Below the pieces are notes generated by a model. That model was not told where the DNA came from, did no database searches, and was given only the letters and a program-made list of their open reading frames with translations. This document shows, in pieces, positions 9,001 to 17,236 of a DNA stretch of 64,000 nt. A program made the translations under genes and the position numbers. This stretch comes from Fibrobacter sp. UWB4 (GTDB taxonomy: Bacteria; Fibrobacterota; Fibrobacteria; Fibrobacterales; Fibrobacteraceae), in assembly GCF_002210345.1 (NCBI RefSeq), contig NZ_MWQI01000001.1:620001-684000 (forward strand), read 5' to 3'. Numbering within the stretch: position 1 is the stretch's first letter; each line of letters opens with the position of its first letter.

Positions 9001-9228
9001 AACAAGAAGCAGCTCCTCCTCGTGAACAAGAGCCCGTACAGCGACTTCGACATCAAGCTCGACATTCCGGGCTTCAAGGGCAAGGCTTCTGTCCAGACTT
9101 TGGACAAGACTTCCGAAAAGCTCAAGGAAGGCTGGGCAAACGACCCGTCCAAGAAGGCTAAGACTGTCGATATCTCTAAGGGTATCAAGGTCGGCAAGCG
9201 CACCCTTACTCTCATCACTTTGAACTAA
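6067..9228 (+). CDS. celF: cellulose-binding GH51 endoglucanase, endoglucanase F (Cel51A)-like
   Basis: The 1053-residue secreted protein has a signal peptide ending AAMA. Three successive CBM11-like beta domains lie at roughly 30-210, 235-425 and 445-625; the first two are clear repeats (WDKIAEIRFS and WDKIQEIRFS). A clan GH-A barrel of GH51 type follows, with IRYPGG, the acid/base Glu754 in WEIGNE and the nucleophile Glu873 in LTEWN, then a small beta domain. Length and layout match endoglucanase F of Fibrobacter succinogenes, a major cellulose-binding cellulase. I chose ATG 6067, 8 bases after AAAGGA; the ATG at 6058 overlaps that site. Lysine is almost always AAG, suggesting strong expression. 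Confidence 0.85.
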   Translation: MIKQSLKVASLAVLGLSVTAAMAQPKRPHLAVYKFFDEQYRPGGYDYSYGGTSKGVTITKSGGYKSKAALNIKLDPKEYSGASICLYNEFFDLNKYMLDSKVEFMIKGKNGGEAVKVGLLDEEVSDGKKTQVVLPMNKYIEGGAVTTDWKKVSIPLVDFPDRGLYWDNTRKSEFPARIDWDKIAEIRFSIDKSAASEFEVWIDNIEIVKGNKKAAPKKQMVYWDENNDVIDGPKNPEKLDGKAKTLATFYDNQVKGFAYSYGGLTAQREAQSKTPGNKNVLAMYIDNNDWSGVTYSLGEGKFIDLSKVRDKGGLYFWIKGKLGGEKLYVGILDNQGNDIKSQTKVGLNDWIKVSKDWQLAKIPLKRFTDKGKAWDANKQAEVAKDIKWDKIQEIRFSVGKGENAGEPGKPAPVTVFVDQITFTSNIDWVDPDLKWDSFKSNAPDYVISDFEGKFAKDKWEPSTGPKSQLKFKIENCAEFKSNCLNIEHYLLADWVDVVLDMQKNGRPAADRDWTKHWGLMFDVYSDKAWQSITVQVQDAGNEIFVSNVGAPKGKTTILVPFRTFGKFPYYQPPNAVENGLFDLKGVTALDFKPSGEGTAGGFKVDNIRLTNQRAVKAKERPAVIKVLVKGEKEVLNPEISGGLFGINAALWDGDMLDNKNFKVQTREFAKRINHGIIRYPGGLRADDDHWKEILDNHDWMVDTDEFLEWLKKTGSNAMFTVNFGSGTEQEAAAWVKHTNIDKKAGILYWEIGNEIYGNWHPYYEKYGKDGGTIYGKRARKFIEAMKKVDPTIKVAVLGVLEGDWNEKVLAETGDIADGLIVHHYPQHFGEENDFAMLSAPQTLTAIYERLHKVVDKWTKKYNKDKKIELWLTEWNSVDFNPGPQTLSVENGLFVADYLGMLATENVDNAQYWDIHNDITPEGGDYGYLTRSGEECMNCPRPSYWAFQMASDALRGKLMKTTIKGDEDALLTAYYTVNGNKKQLLLVNKSPYSDFDIKLDIPGFKGKASVQTLDKTSEKLKEGWANDPSKKAKTVDISKGIKVGKRTLTLITLN

Positions 9229-9275
9229 GTCGATGAATTAAGGTTCGCAAACTAGATTCTCGAAATCTTGAAAGG

Positions 9276-9307
9276 ACTCCGCCGGAAACGGCGGGGTTCT
9301 TTTTTTC
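9276..9307 (+). terminator. intrinsic terminator after the endoglucanase gene
   Basis: ACTCCGCCG and CGGCGGGGT pair around a GAAA loop, followed by TCTTTTTTTT. Confidence 0.88.
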
Positions 9308-9325
9308 TAAATTCAGCCTTAAAGT

Positions 9326-9931
9326 ATGAAACGCCTTCTCATTTTGTTGCAGCTTGTTGCATCGGTTGCCTTTGCCGCACCTTTGTCTGCGCCGTATTCG
9401 CATGATGGCTTGTTTGCAAATGCTGCAATGGGGCTTGGTTACGCATCATTTGAAAATACAAATGGCAAGGAATCTATGACTGCTGACGGTCTTGGCGTCA
9501 TGCTTCACGGAAAGCTGGGCTATTATGCCGTTACGGATTTGGCCCTGCATGCGAACTTGGGATATGTGATGTATTCCAATTTTCGAGAAGCCGTGTATGG
9601 AACTTCACAGTATGTAGACCATGATTTTTATGTGCTTAGTTCTGTCTATGTAGGTGCCGGGATCACGTATTATGTGCCCCAATGGAATAATATTTTCTTT
9701 AGCGGTTCTCTTGGAGTGACGGGTTATGCAACGAATAACCGAAGGTTTAAAGGAAATACTGGGCTACGTGCTTTTAGCTTTGGACTTGAAGCGGGTAAGG
9801 AATGGTGGGTGAGTGAACACGTTGCTTTAGGCGCGTCCGTCGCATTCAATTCCGGCGAATACTGGTCCGATGACGATGGCGTGTTCCGCTCGTCGTCAAT
9901 TATGCTTTTGTTCTCGATAACATTGAATTAA
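9326..9931 (+). CDS. small outer-membrane beta-barrel protein
   Basis: The 201-residue protein has a signal peptide (MKRLLILLQLVASVAFA) and then alternating aromatic/Gly strands of an eight-stranded-type barrel, ending in a hydrophobic strand (SSIMLLFSITLN) as barrel proteins do. No specific family is recognised. It lies in its own unit between two terminators. Its codon use (AAT, GGA, TTT) is much less biased than that of the neighbouring endoglucanase gene. Confidence 0.7.
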   Translation: MKRLLILLQLVASVAFAAPLSAPYSHDGLFANAAMGLGYASFENTNGKESMTADGLGVMLHGKLGYYAVTDLALHANLGYVMYSNFREAVYGTSQYVDHDFYVLSSVYVGAGITYYVPQWNNIFFSGSLGVTGYATNNRRFKGNTGLRAFSFGLEAGKEWWVSEHVALGASVAFNSGEYWSDDDGVFRSSSIMLLFSITLN

Positions 9932-9932
9932 A

Positions 9933-9963
9933 AAAATCCCTGAAATGAATTCAGGGACTTTTT
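9933..9963. terminator. bidirectional terminator between convergent genes
   Basis: TCCCTGAA and TTCAGGGA pair around ATGAA, with A residues before and T residues after the stem. It can serve the barrel gene (plus) and glgB (minus). Confidence 0.8.
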
Positions 9964-9974
9964 AATGAAATTCT

Positions 9975-10002
9975 AGTAACTAATGACTAGTGACTAAGAA
10001 CT
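9975..10002 (+). repeat. four-heptad array, AGTNACT family (H3)
   Basis: Heptads AGTAACT, AATGACT, AGTGACT and AAGAACT occupy 28 bases just downstream of glgB. Confidence 0.75.
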
Positions 10003-10016
10003 GCGCGAATGCGCTA

Positions 10017-12233
10017 TTATCTCTCGAGCTTGAAGTAGACTGCGGCAAGAGGCGGAAGCTTGATGTTCAAGCTCCATTCGCGGTTCTGCCACGGAACATC
10101 CTGCGTCCAGACTTCACCGAGATTGCCCACGTTAGAGCCGCCGAACATGGCTGCGTCAGTGTTGAAAATTTCTTTCCAAGCACCGCGAGCAGGAGCGCCC
10201 AGACGGTAATCGTTACGGACAACCGGCGTGAAGTTGAACACGCAGAGAATCATGTTGCCATGGTCATCCTTGCGGACGAAGCTTACGATGGAGTTGTCGG
10301 CGTCATCGCACCAGATCCATTCAAATCCGGTGTAGTAATGGTCGATTTCCCACAGCGGAGAATTTTCTTTGTAGATGTGGTTCAGGACCTTCATCATTTC
10401 GAGGAGCTTGCCATGGCTATCCCAGCTGATCAAGTGCCAGTCGAGTGAACGCTTTTCGTTCCATTCGCGGAACTGACCGAATTCGTTGCCCATGAAGTTG
10501 AGCTTCTTGCCCGGGTGTGCGTACTGGAATGCGTAGGTGAGGCGGAGGTTTGCAAACTTCTGCCAGTTGTCGCCAGGCATCTTGCCGAGCATGGATCCCT
10601 TGCCGTGCACCACTTCGTCATGGCTGAAAACTTGTATGAAGTTTTCAGAATAAGCGTAGACCATGCTGAATGTGAGCTGGTTGTGGTGGTACTTGCGGTG
10701 GATCGGTTCGTGCTGGATGTAGGAGAGGAAGTCGTTCATCCAGCCCATGTTCCACTTGTAGTGGAAGCCGAGACCGCCCTGCTCTGGCGGGCGTGTGATG
10801 CTCGGGAAGCTTGTCGATTCTTCGGCGATAAGGATGGCATGCGGGGTCAAGCGGCCCATGATGCTGTTCAAGTGCTTCAGGAATTCGAGCGTGTCGTAGT
10901 TGATGTTGCCGCCGTCCTTGTTCGGCACCCATTCGCCTGGACCCTTACCGTAGTCGAGGTAAAGCATGGAGGCAACGGCATCGACGCGCAGACCGTCGCA
11001 GTGGAATTCCTTGAGCCAGTACATCGCGTTTGCAATGAGGAAGTTCTTGACTTCGTTACGGCCGAGGTTAAAGATGTAGGTGCCCCAGTGCGGGTGTTCG
11101 CCCTGACGCGGGTCGGCGTGTTCGTAGCAGGCGGTGCCGTCGAAACGTCCGAGAGCGTGAGCGTCTTTCGGGAAGTGAGCCGGAACCCAGTCCAAAATCA
11201 CGCCGATTTCGTTCTGGTGGCAGAGGTCCACAAAGTGGCGGAACTGGTCTGGTGTGCCGTAGCGGCTCGTGGGGGAGTAGTAACCGGTGACCTGGTAGCC
11301 CCAGGATTCGTCGAGCGGGTGTTCGGCGAGCGGCAAGAATTCCACGTGCGTGTAGCCCATTTCCTTGAGGTACGGGATGAGGCGTTCGGAGAGTTCGTCC
11401 CAGTTGAGGAAACGGTCCGGGTTGGCCGGGTCGCGGCGCCAGGAACCGGCGTGGACTTCGTAAATGTTCATCGGAGCGCCAAAGACCTTTGTGGCCCAGT
11501 GCGTCTTCATGTAAAGATCGTCGCCCCATTCGTAACCGTCGAGGTGCGTGGTGATGGAGGCTGTTGCCGGGCGGACTTCGGCAAGCTTTGCAAGCGGGTC
11601 TACCTTCACATGGAGGTTCCCGTCGGCGCCGTGAATTTCAAAGCGGTAAAGTTCGTTTTCGCCAAGATTCGGAATGAAGATTTCCCAAATGCCCGAGGCT
11701 CCGAGCATGCGCATCTGGTGACGGCGGCCGTCCCAGCTGTTGAAATTGCCGACTACAGAAACGGCATGAGCGTTCGGCGCCCAGACGGCGAAGTGAACGC
11801 CCTTGAATCCCTGGTGCTCGATGATGTTTGCGCCGAGCTTGCGGTAAAGTTCGTAGTGCGTACCCGTTGCAATCAGGTGGCGGTCAAAGTCGCTGAGGAC
11901 CGGCAAGAATGCATAAGGATCGACGAGTGTGTATTCGATACCGTCACCTTGCTTGATGATGAGCTTGTAAAAGAACGGCTTGTATTCCAAGTCGAGGATG
12001 GCTTCGAAAAATCCAGTGTCGCCAAGCTTCACAAAGTCAAATTCTTCGGTACCGTCGCACGATTCACCGCGGACAAAGCATGCCTGCGGCTGGTAGGTGC
12101 GGATGACGGTCTTGATTCCGCGATCGGTCTCGATCGGGTGGATGCCTAAAATTGAAAACGGGTCTTTTGTCTTGAAGTCCCAAATTGCCTGCATGTTTTC
12201 TGCGGTCAGGCTCGTGAAATCATTCCATTCCAT
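10017..12233 (-). CDS. glgB: 1,4-alpha-glucan branching enzyme
   Basis: The 738-residue protein transfers alpha-1,4 glucan segments to alpha-1,6 branch points in glycogen. An N-terminal domain and a CBM48 module (HFAVWAPNAHAVSVVGNFNSWD) precede the GH13 barrel. The nucleophile is Asp418 in DGLRVDAV, the acid/base Glu is in ILIAEESTS, and a HDEVVHGK motif is present. I start at ATG 12233, preceded by GGGA at a fair distance; a GTG four codons upstream is the alternative. Glycogen storage is known in Fibrobacter. The gene stands alone. Confidence 0.95.
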   Translation of the reverse strand: MEWNDFTSLTAENMQAIWDFKTKDPFSILGIHPIETDRGIKTVIRTYQPQACFVRGESCDGTEEFDFVKLGDTGFFEAILDLEYKPFFYKLIIKQGDGIEYTLVDPYAFLPVLSDFDRHLIATGTHYELYRKLGANIIEHQGFKGVHFAVWAPNAHAVSVVGNFNSWDGRRHQMRMLGASGIWEIFIPNLGENELYRFEIHGADGNLHVKVDPLAKLAEVRPATASITTHLDGYEWGDDLYMKTHWATKVFGAPMNIYEVHAGSWRRDPANPDRFLNWDELSERLIPYLKEMGYTHVEFLPLAEHPLDESWGYQVTGYYSPTSRYGTPDQFRHFVDLCHQNEIGVILDWVPAHFPKDAHALGRFDGTACYEHADPRQGEHPHWGTYIFNLGRNEVKNFLIANAMYWLKEFHCDGLRVDAVASMLYLDYGKGPGEWVPNKDGGNINYDTLEFLKHLNSIMGRLTPHAILIAEESTSFPSITRPPEQGGLGFHYKWNMGWMNDFLSYIQHEPIHRKYHHNQLTFSMVYAYSENFIQVFSHDEVVHGKGSMLGKMPGDNWQKFANLRLTYAFQYAHPGKKLNFMGNEFGQFREWNEKRSLDWHLISWDSHGKLLEMMKVLNHIYKENSPLWEIDHYYTGFEWIWCDDADNSIVSFVRKDDHGNMILCVFNFTPVVRNDYRLGAPARGAWKEIFNTDAAMFGGSNVGNLGEVWTQDVPWQNREWSLNIKLPPLAAVYFKLER

Positions 12234-12328
12234 AGGTTTTCCCACTTAATGTTTTAACGCAAAGAAAAATAACATAAAATGGGAATGTTAAGCGAATAAT
12301 TGCAATAAAAACTGTAATTTTAGAGCTT

Positions 12329-12437
12329 GTTGAGGTATGGGGTCGCGCTAAAGCGCTTTGAGCGCGCTTCGCTTTGGGCTATGAACAATTTGTTTTTAGC
12401 CCATACCTCAAAGGGCCGAAAGGCCCGACCTCATAGC
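12329..12437 (+). repeat. family A composite repeat, copy 1
   Basis: TGAGGTATGGG at 12331 pairs perfectly with CCCATACCTCA at 12400. The copy contains CTTCGCTTTGGGCTATG and the hairpin GGGCCGAAAGGCCC, then GACCTCATAGCT. Related copies lie at 18262, 29905, 31983 and 33302. Confidence 0.8.
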
Positions 12438-12478
12438 TAGAATTATTTTGTTACATTTATTTTGAATGGAGGCTTACA

Positions 12479-12910
12479 ATGGCTGTAGTGATGGATGAAA
12501 ATGAAAACCCGGTGAAGTTTGAAAAGCTTTTTAAGGTGACGCCCGAAATGATTGACGAGAACAAGCACATGAATAATGTGTGGGCGGTGCAGTGGGTTCA
12601 GGATATTTCGATTGCTCATTCGGATTCCGTCGGTGCGACCGATGTCATGTACCAGTTCGGTTGCGGCTGGATGATCCATACGCAGTTCGTGGAATACAAG
12701 AATCAGGCGTTCTTGGGCGATGAAATCCGTGGAACGACTTGGGTCGCTGGCTACAGCAAGGTCATGAGCGTACGCAAGTGCCGCTTTGAACGCGTTTCTG
12801 ACGGCAAGGTCGTTTTTGAATCCGAGACGCAGTGGGTCCTTATGGATATGAAAAAGGGACGGCCGTTTGCCATCCCTCAAGAAATTAAAGACCGTTTCCA
12901 GGTAAAGTAA
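12479..12910 (+). CDS. hotdog-fold acyl thioesterase
   Basis: The 143-residue protein matches the 4HBT/FatA-like single-hotdog type: VTPEMIDENKHMNNVWAVQW, with a DENxHMNN motif near the start, and later FVEYKNQAFLGDEI. Such enzymes hydrolyse acyl-CoA or acyl-ACP thioesters; the substrate cannot be told. A strong GGAGG precedes ATG 12479. A family A repeat lies just upstream and a palindromic repeat downstream. It is convergent with the alcohol dehydrogenase gene. Confidence 0.82.
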   Translation: MAVVMDENENPVKFEKLFKVTPEMIDENKHMNNVWAVQWVQDISIAHSDSVGATDVMYQFGCGWMIHTQFVEYKNQAFLGDEIRGTTWVAGYSKVMSVRKCRFERVSDGKVVFESETQWVLMDMKKGRPFAIPQEIKDRFQVK

Positions 12911-12918
12911 GATTGAAT

Positions 12919-12964
12919 GTCATGCCCGTCCCGGAACAAGTCCGGGGTGACAGTTGGGCATCTT
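12919..12964 (+). repeat. family P palindrome, composite
   Basis: GTCATGCCCGTCCCGGA, then TCCGGGGTGACAG, then TTGGGCATC. The outer arms are ATGCCC and GGGCAT, with a second palindrome nested inside. It fills the gap between convergent genes and could form a terminator-like hairpin. Confidence 0.65.
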
Positions 12965-12967
12965 CTT

Positions 12968-14188
12968 TTACAACTTCGTCCCTTTCACAATGCGATAGAG
13001 CGTTTCAAGCTCTTTCGCATTTAATATTTTCGGCACGGGGTAAAGCGGGTTTGCTTCCTTGCTTGCAGACTTCGCGAGTCTTGGAATATCTTCGCTTTGG
13101 ATGAATTCCAGGTGCTCCGGGATTTCCATGGAACGGTTCAGTTCGCGGATCTGCATGATGAAAACCTTGGATGCTTCATGATTATCCAGTTCTGCGGGAA
13201 CAGCTCCGATTGCCTTTGCAAAGAACCCGAGGCGCTTTTCGCAGGCTTCGCCGTAAAACTCTAGAACGTGCGGTAAAATGACGGCGTTGGCAAGCCCGTG
13301 AGGCGTGTGGTACATGCCACCCAGGCTGTGGGCAATGGCATGGACGTAACCGACATAGGCGCGTGTAAAAGCAAATCCTGCAAGGTATGACGCCTTTTGC
13401 AGATTTTCTCTTGATTTGATATTGTGCCCGTCGCGGTAAGCGTTCTGGATATTCTCGATGATAAGGCGGCCTGCCAGGATGGCGGCTTCGGCACTTCCGT
13501 CAAAGTTGCTATTGCCGATGTAGGCTTCGATGGCGTGTGTGAGTGCATCCATGCCGGTAGTTGCCGTAAGACTTGGGGGCAAGTCGAGCGTAATGTTTGC
13601 ATCGAGAATCGCAAGGCGCGGAATCAGGACAAAGTCATTGATGGGGTACTTCTCGTGCGTCTGCGGATTCGAAATCACGGCGGCCACAGTCGCTTCGCTT
13701 CCTGTCCCCGCCGTTGTCGGGATGGCGACGAGATACGGAATCTTGCGAAGAACGCGGAGCGTCCCTCGCATAAATGAAATCGGAGTCCACGGCCTTGCGA
13801 TGCGGATTCCAACTCCCTTTGCGCAGTCGATGGCGGATCCTCCGCCAAAAGCAACGAGTCCTTTGCATTTGTTCTTTCGATAAATGCGGGTGGCTTCGTT
13901 GATATTGTCGATTGTCGGGTTCGGAATTGTCTTATCGTAAACGGAATACCTGAGTCCCGCTTCTTCCAGGTATTTTTTGATGTTCTGGAAATGCTCTGTC
14001 TTGGCGAGGAATTCGTCTGTAACGAGCAGGACATTATCGATGTCGTTTGCCTTGAGGTGCTTGGGGAGTTCTCGTAAGCTCCCAGCTCCGTGAACAATCT
14101 GCGGTTCACGCCAGGGCATAAAGTGGATGCCCACGAAGAATGTTTTCTGGAATGCTCGGCAAGCGAATCTGTACAGTAAAGAAGCCAT
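12968..14188 (-). CDS. iron-containing alcohol dehydrogenase
   Basis: The 406-residue group III (Fe-dependent) dehydrogenase has the nucleotide-binding GGGSAIDCAKG, the AIPTTAGTGSEAT signature, the metal-binding GMDALTHAIEA and the VHAIAHSLGG...HGLANA region. A clear TAGGAGG precedes the ATG. The gene starts 9 bases after the aldehyde dehydrogenase stop, so the pair probably interconverts an aldehyde with its alcohol and acid. The N-terminal 25 residues are hydrophobic/basic and unusual for the family. Confidence 0.9.
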   Translation of the reverse strand: MASLLYRFACRAFQKTFFVGIHFMPWREPQIVHGAGSLRELPKHLKANDIDNVLLVTDEFLAKTEHFQNIKKYLEEAGLRYSVYDKTIPNPTIDNINEATRIYRKNKCKGLVAFGGGSAIDCAKGVGIRIARPWTPISFMRGTLRVLRKIPYLVAIPTTAGTGSEATVAAVISNPQTHEKYPINDFVLIPRLAILDANITLDLPPSLTATTGMDALTHAIEAYIGNSNFDGSAEAAILAGRLIIENIQNAYRDGHNIKSRENLQKASYLAGFAFTRAYVGYVHAIAHSLGGMYHTPHGLANAVILPHVLEFYGEACEKRLGFFAKAIGAVPAELDNHEASKVFIMQIRELNRSMEIPEHLEFIQSEDIPRLAKSASKEANPLYPVPKILNAKELETLYRIVKGTKL

Positions 14189-14197
14189 AGAAACCTC

Positions 14198-15649
14198 CTA
14201 CATTGATTTTAAAAAGCGCAACGCTTTTTCGGCGAAACTCTGAATTTTGGAATGCAAGTTGCCCGGAACAATTCCGTAAGGCGGATGGAAAAATGTCACC
14301 GCGTCAAATCCCTTTTGCTCCATAATATTGCGTTCGTGGCTAAACGTCTTGAATCCGTAAAATCCGTGGTAGTTGCCTGTACCGCTCATGCCCACGCCGC
14401 CAAAGGGAACTTCCAGATTCTCGATCTGGATAATGGTATTGTTCACGCAAGTGGATCCTGATGTGGTATGGTTCAAAACATGATTGATGTCGCGTTTGTT
14501 TGTACCAAAGATGTACAGGGCGAGTGGCTTTGGCCTACTCTGGATAAATGCAATCGCTTCGTCAAGAGTCTTGTAGGCGATAACCGGCATAATCGGTCCG
14601 AAAATTTCGGACTTCATGATTTCCATGTCGGGCGTGACGTTTGTGAGCACGGTGACCGGCGTGTAGCAGTTTTCGATATCGCTTACTCCGCCGACGACTT
14701 GGTTCGCCCCTTTGGCAATAGCATCCTTGATAAGGGCCGCGTGACGTTCGGTAGCCCGCTTGTCTACGATGTGTACAAAGTCTTTGCAATCGTGGCGCTT
14801 GGCCTCGGTGTCGCCGAATCTGCGTTTGATTTCTTCTGCAAAAGCTTCGGCAAATTCTTGAACTTTGTCTTCTGGGCAAAGAGCGTAATCGGGCGCGATG
14901 CAGGTTTGCCCGCCGTTTAGCGTCTTGCCCCAGGCAATTTGCTTGATGTGCTTTTTGACGTTTACGTCGGGGAGTAAAATTGTGGGCGACTTTCCGCCAA
15001 GTTCAAGCGTAATGCTGGCGTGGTGCTTGGCTGCCATTTCTGCAATATGGGCGCCGACCTTTGGACTGCCCGTAAAGAACACGTGGTCAAACGGAAGCTC
15101 TAGAAGCTTGTCTCCAATTTCGGCCCCTTCGCCTTCGATAAGTGCAATTTCATTTTCTGGGAACAGGTCCTTGAATAGCCGGACTGCAAAAGCACTGACA
15201 TGAGGTGTCTTGTGCGATGGCTTCGCCATAATGACATTGCCTGCGGCAATTGCCGAAATGATCGGATTTACAAGCAGCAAAAACGGATAGTTCCACGGCA
15301 CAAAAATGAGGACGCGTCCTTTGGGTTCATAGCGGAGAACGCTTTTGGACGTGGGCAAGAAAAAAACTCGATTTGCTTTTTTATCTCGCATCCATCTTTT
15401 TAAATGCTTGATGTTGTAGTCTATTTCTTCAATTGTCGGGAATATTTCGCTAAGCCAAGCTTCGAATCTTGGCTTGTGAAAATCCTGCCAAACAGCTTCG
15501 TAAAATTCATTTTGATGCTTTATAACGGCATCGCGGAGCTTTTTCAATTTCTGAATACGCTCTTTTGCTGATGTCTGGGCTATTTCCCAGCGATTTTGCC
15601 CTTGCGCTTCGAAAATGCTTTTAAGATTGATCCCATATAATTCATTCAT
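14198..15649 (-). CDS. aldehyde dehydrogenase, class 3-like
   Basis: The 483-residue NAD(P)-dependent aldehyde dehydrogenase has VPWNYPF, FFTGSPKVG, the general-base Glu in TLELGGKSP, the catalytic Cys in NGGQTCIAPDY, and a C-terminal PFGGVGMSGTGNYHG. The pattern (short N-terminus, CIAPDY) is that of class 3/fatty aldehyde dehydrogenases. An in-frame TTG lies two codons upstream; ATG 15649 is preferred. It forms a two-gene operon with the Fe-alcohol dehydrogenase. Confidence 0.9.
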   Translation of the reverse strand: MNELYGINLKSIFEAQGQNRWEIAQTSAKERIQKLKKLRDAVIKHQNEFYEAVWQDFHKPRFEAWLSEIFPTIEEIDYNIKHLKRWMRDKKANRVFFLPTSKSVLRYEPKGRVLIFVPWNYPFLLLVNPIISAIAAGNVIMAKPSHKTPHVSAFAVRLFKDLFPENEIALIEGEGAEIGDKLLELPFDHVFFTGSPKVGAHIAEMAAKHHASITLELGGKSPTILLPDVNVKKHIKQIAWGKTLNGGQTCIAPDYALCPEDKVQEFAEAFAEEIKRRFGDTEAKRHDCKDFVHIVDKRATERHAALIKDAIAKGANQVVGGVSDIENCYTPVTVLTNVTPDMEIMKSEIFGPIMPVIAYKTLDEAIAFIQSRPKPLALYIFGTNKRDINHVLNHTTSGSTCVNNTIIQIENLEVPFGGVGMSGTGNYHGFYGFKTFSHERNIMEQKGFDAVTFFHPPYGIVPGNLHSKIQSFAEKALRFLKSM

Positions 15650-15762
15650 ACTCAATAAGATAGAACTTATTGGACAAAATGTTGCATTTTAAGTAATAAA
15701 AACAAAGCTTTTTTAATTATATAGGTATATCTTCTTTTGCTTTAATTTTGTAAATTGAAATT

Positions 15763-16278
15763 ATGAGTTCTTTAATCCGTTATAAAGGTAAAACTCCACA
15801 GGTTGGTGAAAGAGTATTTTTAGCCGAAGGTGCATGCCTTGTGGGCGATGTTTGCATCGGTGATGATTCGTCGGTGTTCTACAATGCCGTTTTGCGTGGC
15901 GATCTGGCTCAAATCAAAGTTGGCAAGAGATCGAATATTCAGGACAATGTGACTGTTCATGTTTCAACGGGTGTTGGCGTGAACATTGGCGACGAAGTGA
16001 CTGTTGGTCATGGGGCTGTACTCCATGGATGCACGATTGATGACAATGTTCTCGTTGGCATGGGGGCTATTGTCATGGATGGGGCTCATATCAAAAAAAA
16101 TTGTATTATCGGTGCTGGCGCGCTAGTGACTTCTGCAAAGGAGTTCCCTGAAGGTTCACTTGTGATGGGATCTCCGGCGCATGTCGTTAGGGCGTTGACT
16201 ACAGATGAAATAAAGAATGTAAAGATTGGCGTAGAACACTACTTGGACGCAAAGGATGAACTTTTAAAAGATGTATAA
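15763..16278 (+). CDS. gamma-carbonic anhydrase family hexapeptide protein
   Basis: The 171-residue left-handed beta-helix protein has hexapeptide turns. The three metal-ligand histidines of the gamma class sit in NVTVHVS and VGHGAVLHG. Such YrdA/PaaY-like proteins are trimeric and often zinc-bound; carbonic anhydrase activity is not guaranteed. The C-terminus overlaps the next gene by 8 bases, making an operon with the lipid kinase and lpxD. Confidence 0.88.
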   Translation: MSSLIRYKGKTPQVGERVFLAEGACLVGDVCIGDDSSVFYNAVLRGDLAQIKVGKRSNIQDNVTVHVSTGVGVNIGDEVTVGHGAVLHGCTIDDNVLVGMGAIVMDGAHIKKNCIIGAGALVTSAKEFPEGSLVMGSPAHVVRALTTDEIKNVKIGVEHYLDAKDELLKDV

Positions 16279-17236
16279 GTTCTTTTTCCTCATTAATCCG
16301 GTGAGTGGAGGTGGACAAGGTAAGGTAATCCATAAGTTTCTTCCTGAAATTATGGAGTCGATGGATTTTAAATCTGACGAGTGGAAGTCGGAATTTACGC
16401 GCAAGGATGGCTTGAACGAACAAGTCCTGAAGGCGCTTTCTTCGACGGAAACGCTTGTTGCTGTTGGTGGCGATGGAACGGTTTCTTCGGTGCTTTCCAT
16501 TATGCTGACCTCGGAAGATGCCGACAGAGTCCAGATTGGGCTTATCCCGCTTGGTACTGGCAACGACCTTGCTCGCGTACTTGGGCTTTACAAGCCTTTT
16601 GCGGACAAGGGACTTTTGTATCTGGTGCGCAGGCTCCTGATGGCGAAGGCTAGACCTTTTGATATCTGGACGGTGAATGGCAAGTACGCGCTTGCAAATT
16701 ATTTCTCGGCGGGTATTGATGCTCGTATTGCTCATGATTTTAACCAAGACCGGGCAATGGGTGTCATTTCTTCGAATTCTGTTATTGCGAACAAGCTGCA
16801 TTATGTTAAGCGCTTTTTTGCGGATAGGGCATACCATCTGAAAAGTGGATGGCTGTCGATGGTTGAAAATACGCCTGAGCTTGTTGAAAATGTGGATTTG
16901 ACGGGGCATACGACGGTCATTGTCGGGAACATCCCGAGCTTTGCCAGTGGTGCCAATCCGTTCTTCAAGTCCGACATGGCGGATGGCTATTTGGAAGTCG
17001 TCTGTGTGCCGAATATGCTGAATTTCTTGCTTGCAATCGCTGTCGGGAATATTCCTGTTGTTGGCTATATTCTCAAAAAGCACCTGCTCAAGTCGCGCAA
17101 GGTTCGTTCGCTGACGCTTGACCTCGCCGATAACGAATACATCCAGCTCGATGGGGAAGATTTGAGTGGCAAGGTGGGGCGTCGCGTTACCATTCAGTTT
17201 GCATGTCAAGTTCACATGCTCACGCTAGAGGAATAA
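16271..17236 (+). CDS. diacylglycerol kinase-family lipid kinase
   Basis: The 321-residue protein has the DAGK catalytic motifs: LINPVSGGGQG near the N-terminus, VAVGGDGTVSSVL and IPLGTGNDLAR. The C-terminal domain is the beta sandwich of YegS/DgkB-type kinases. It probably phosphorylates a lipid such as diacylglycerol at the inner membrane. Its stop (TAA) overlaps the lpxD ATG as TAATG, so translation is likely coupled. Confidence 0.88.
   Translation: MYKFFFLINPVSGGGQGKVIHKFLPEIMESMDFKSDEWKSEFTRKDGLNEQVLKALSSTETLVAVGGDGTVSSVLSIMLTSEDADRVQIGLIPLGTGNDLARVLGLYKPFADKGLLYLVRRLLMAKARPFDIWTVNGKYALANYFSAGIDARIAHDFNQDRAMGVISSNSVIANKLHYVKRFFADRAYHLKSGWLSMVENTPELVENVDLTGHTTVIVGNIPSFASGANPFFKSDMADGYLEVVCVPNMLNFLLAIAVGNIPVVGYILKKHLLKSRKVRSLTLDLADNEYIQLDGEDLSGKVGRRVTIQFACQVHMLTLEE

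Noticed and set aside
10515-12149. 544-codon open frame antisense to glgB
   Set aside because: It is a shadow of glgB, with low-complexity Val/Ala/Glu-rich translation.
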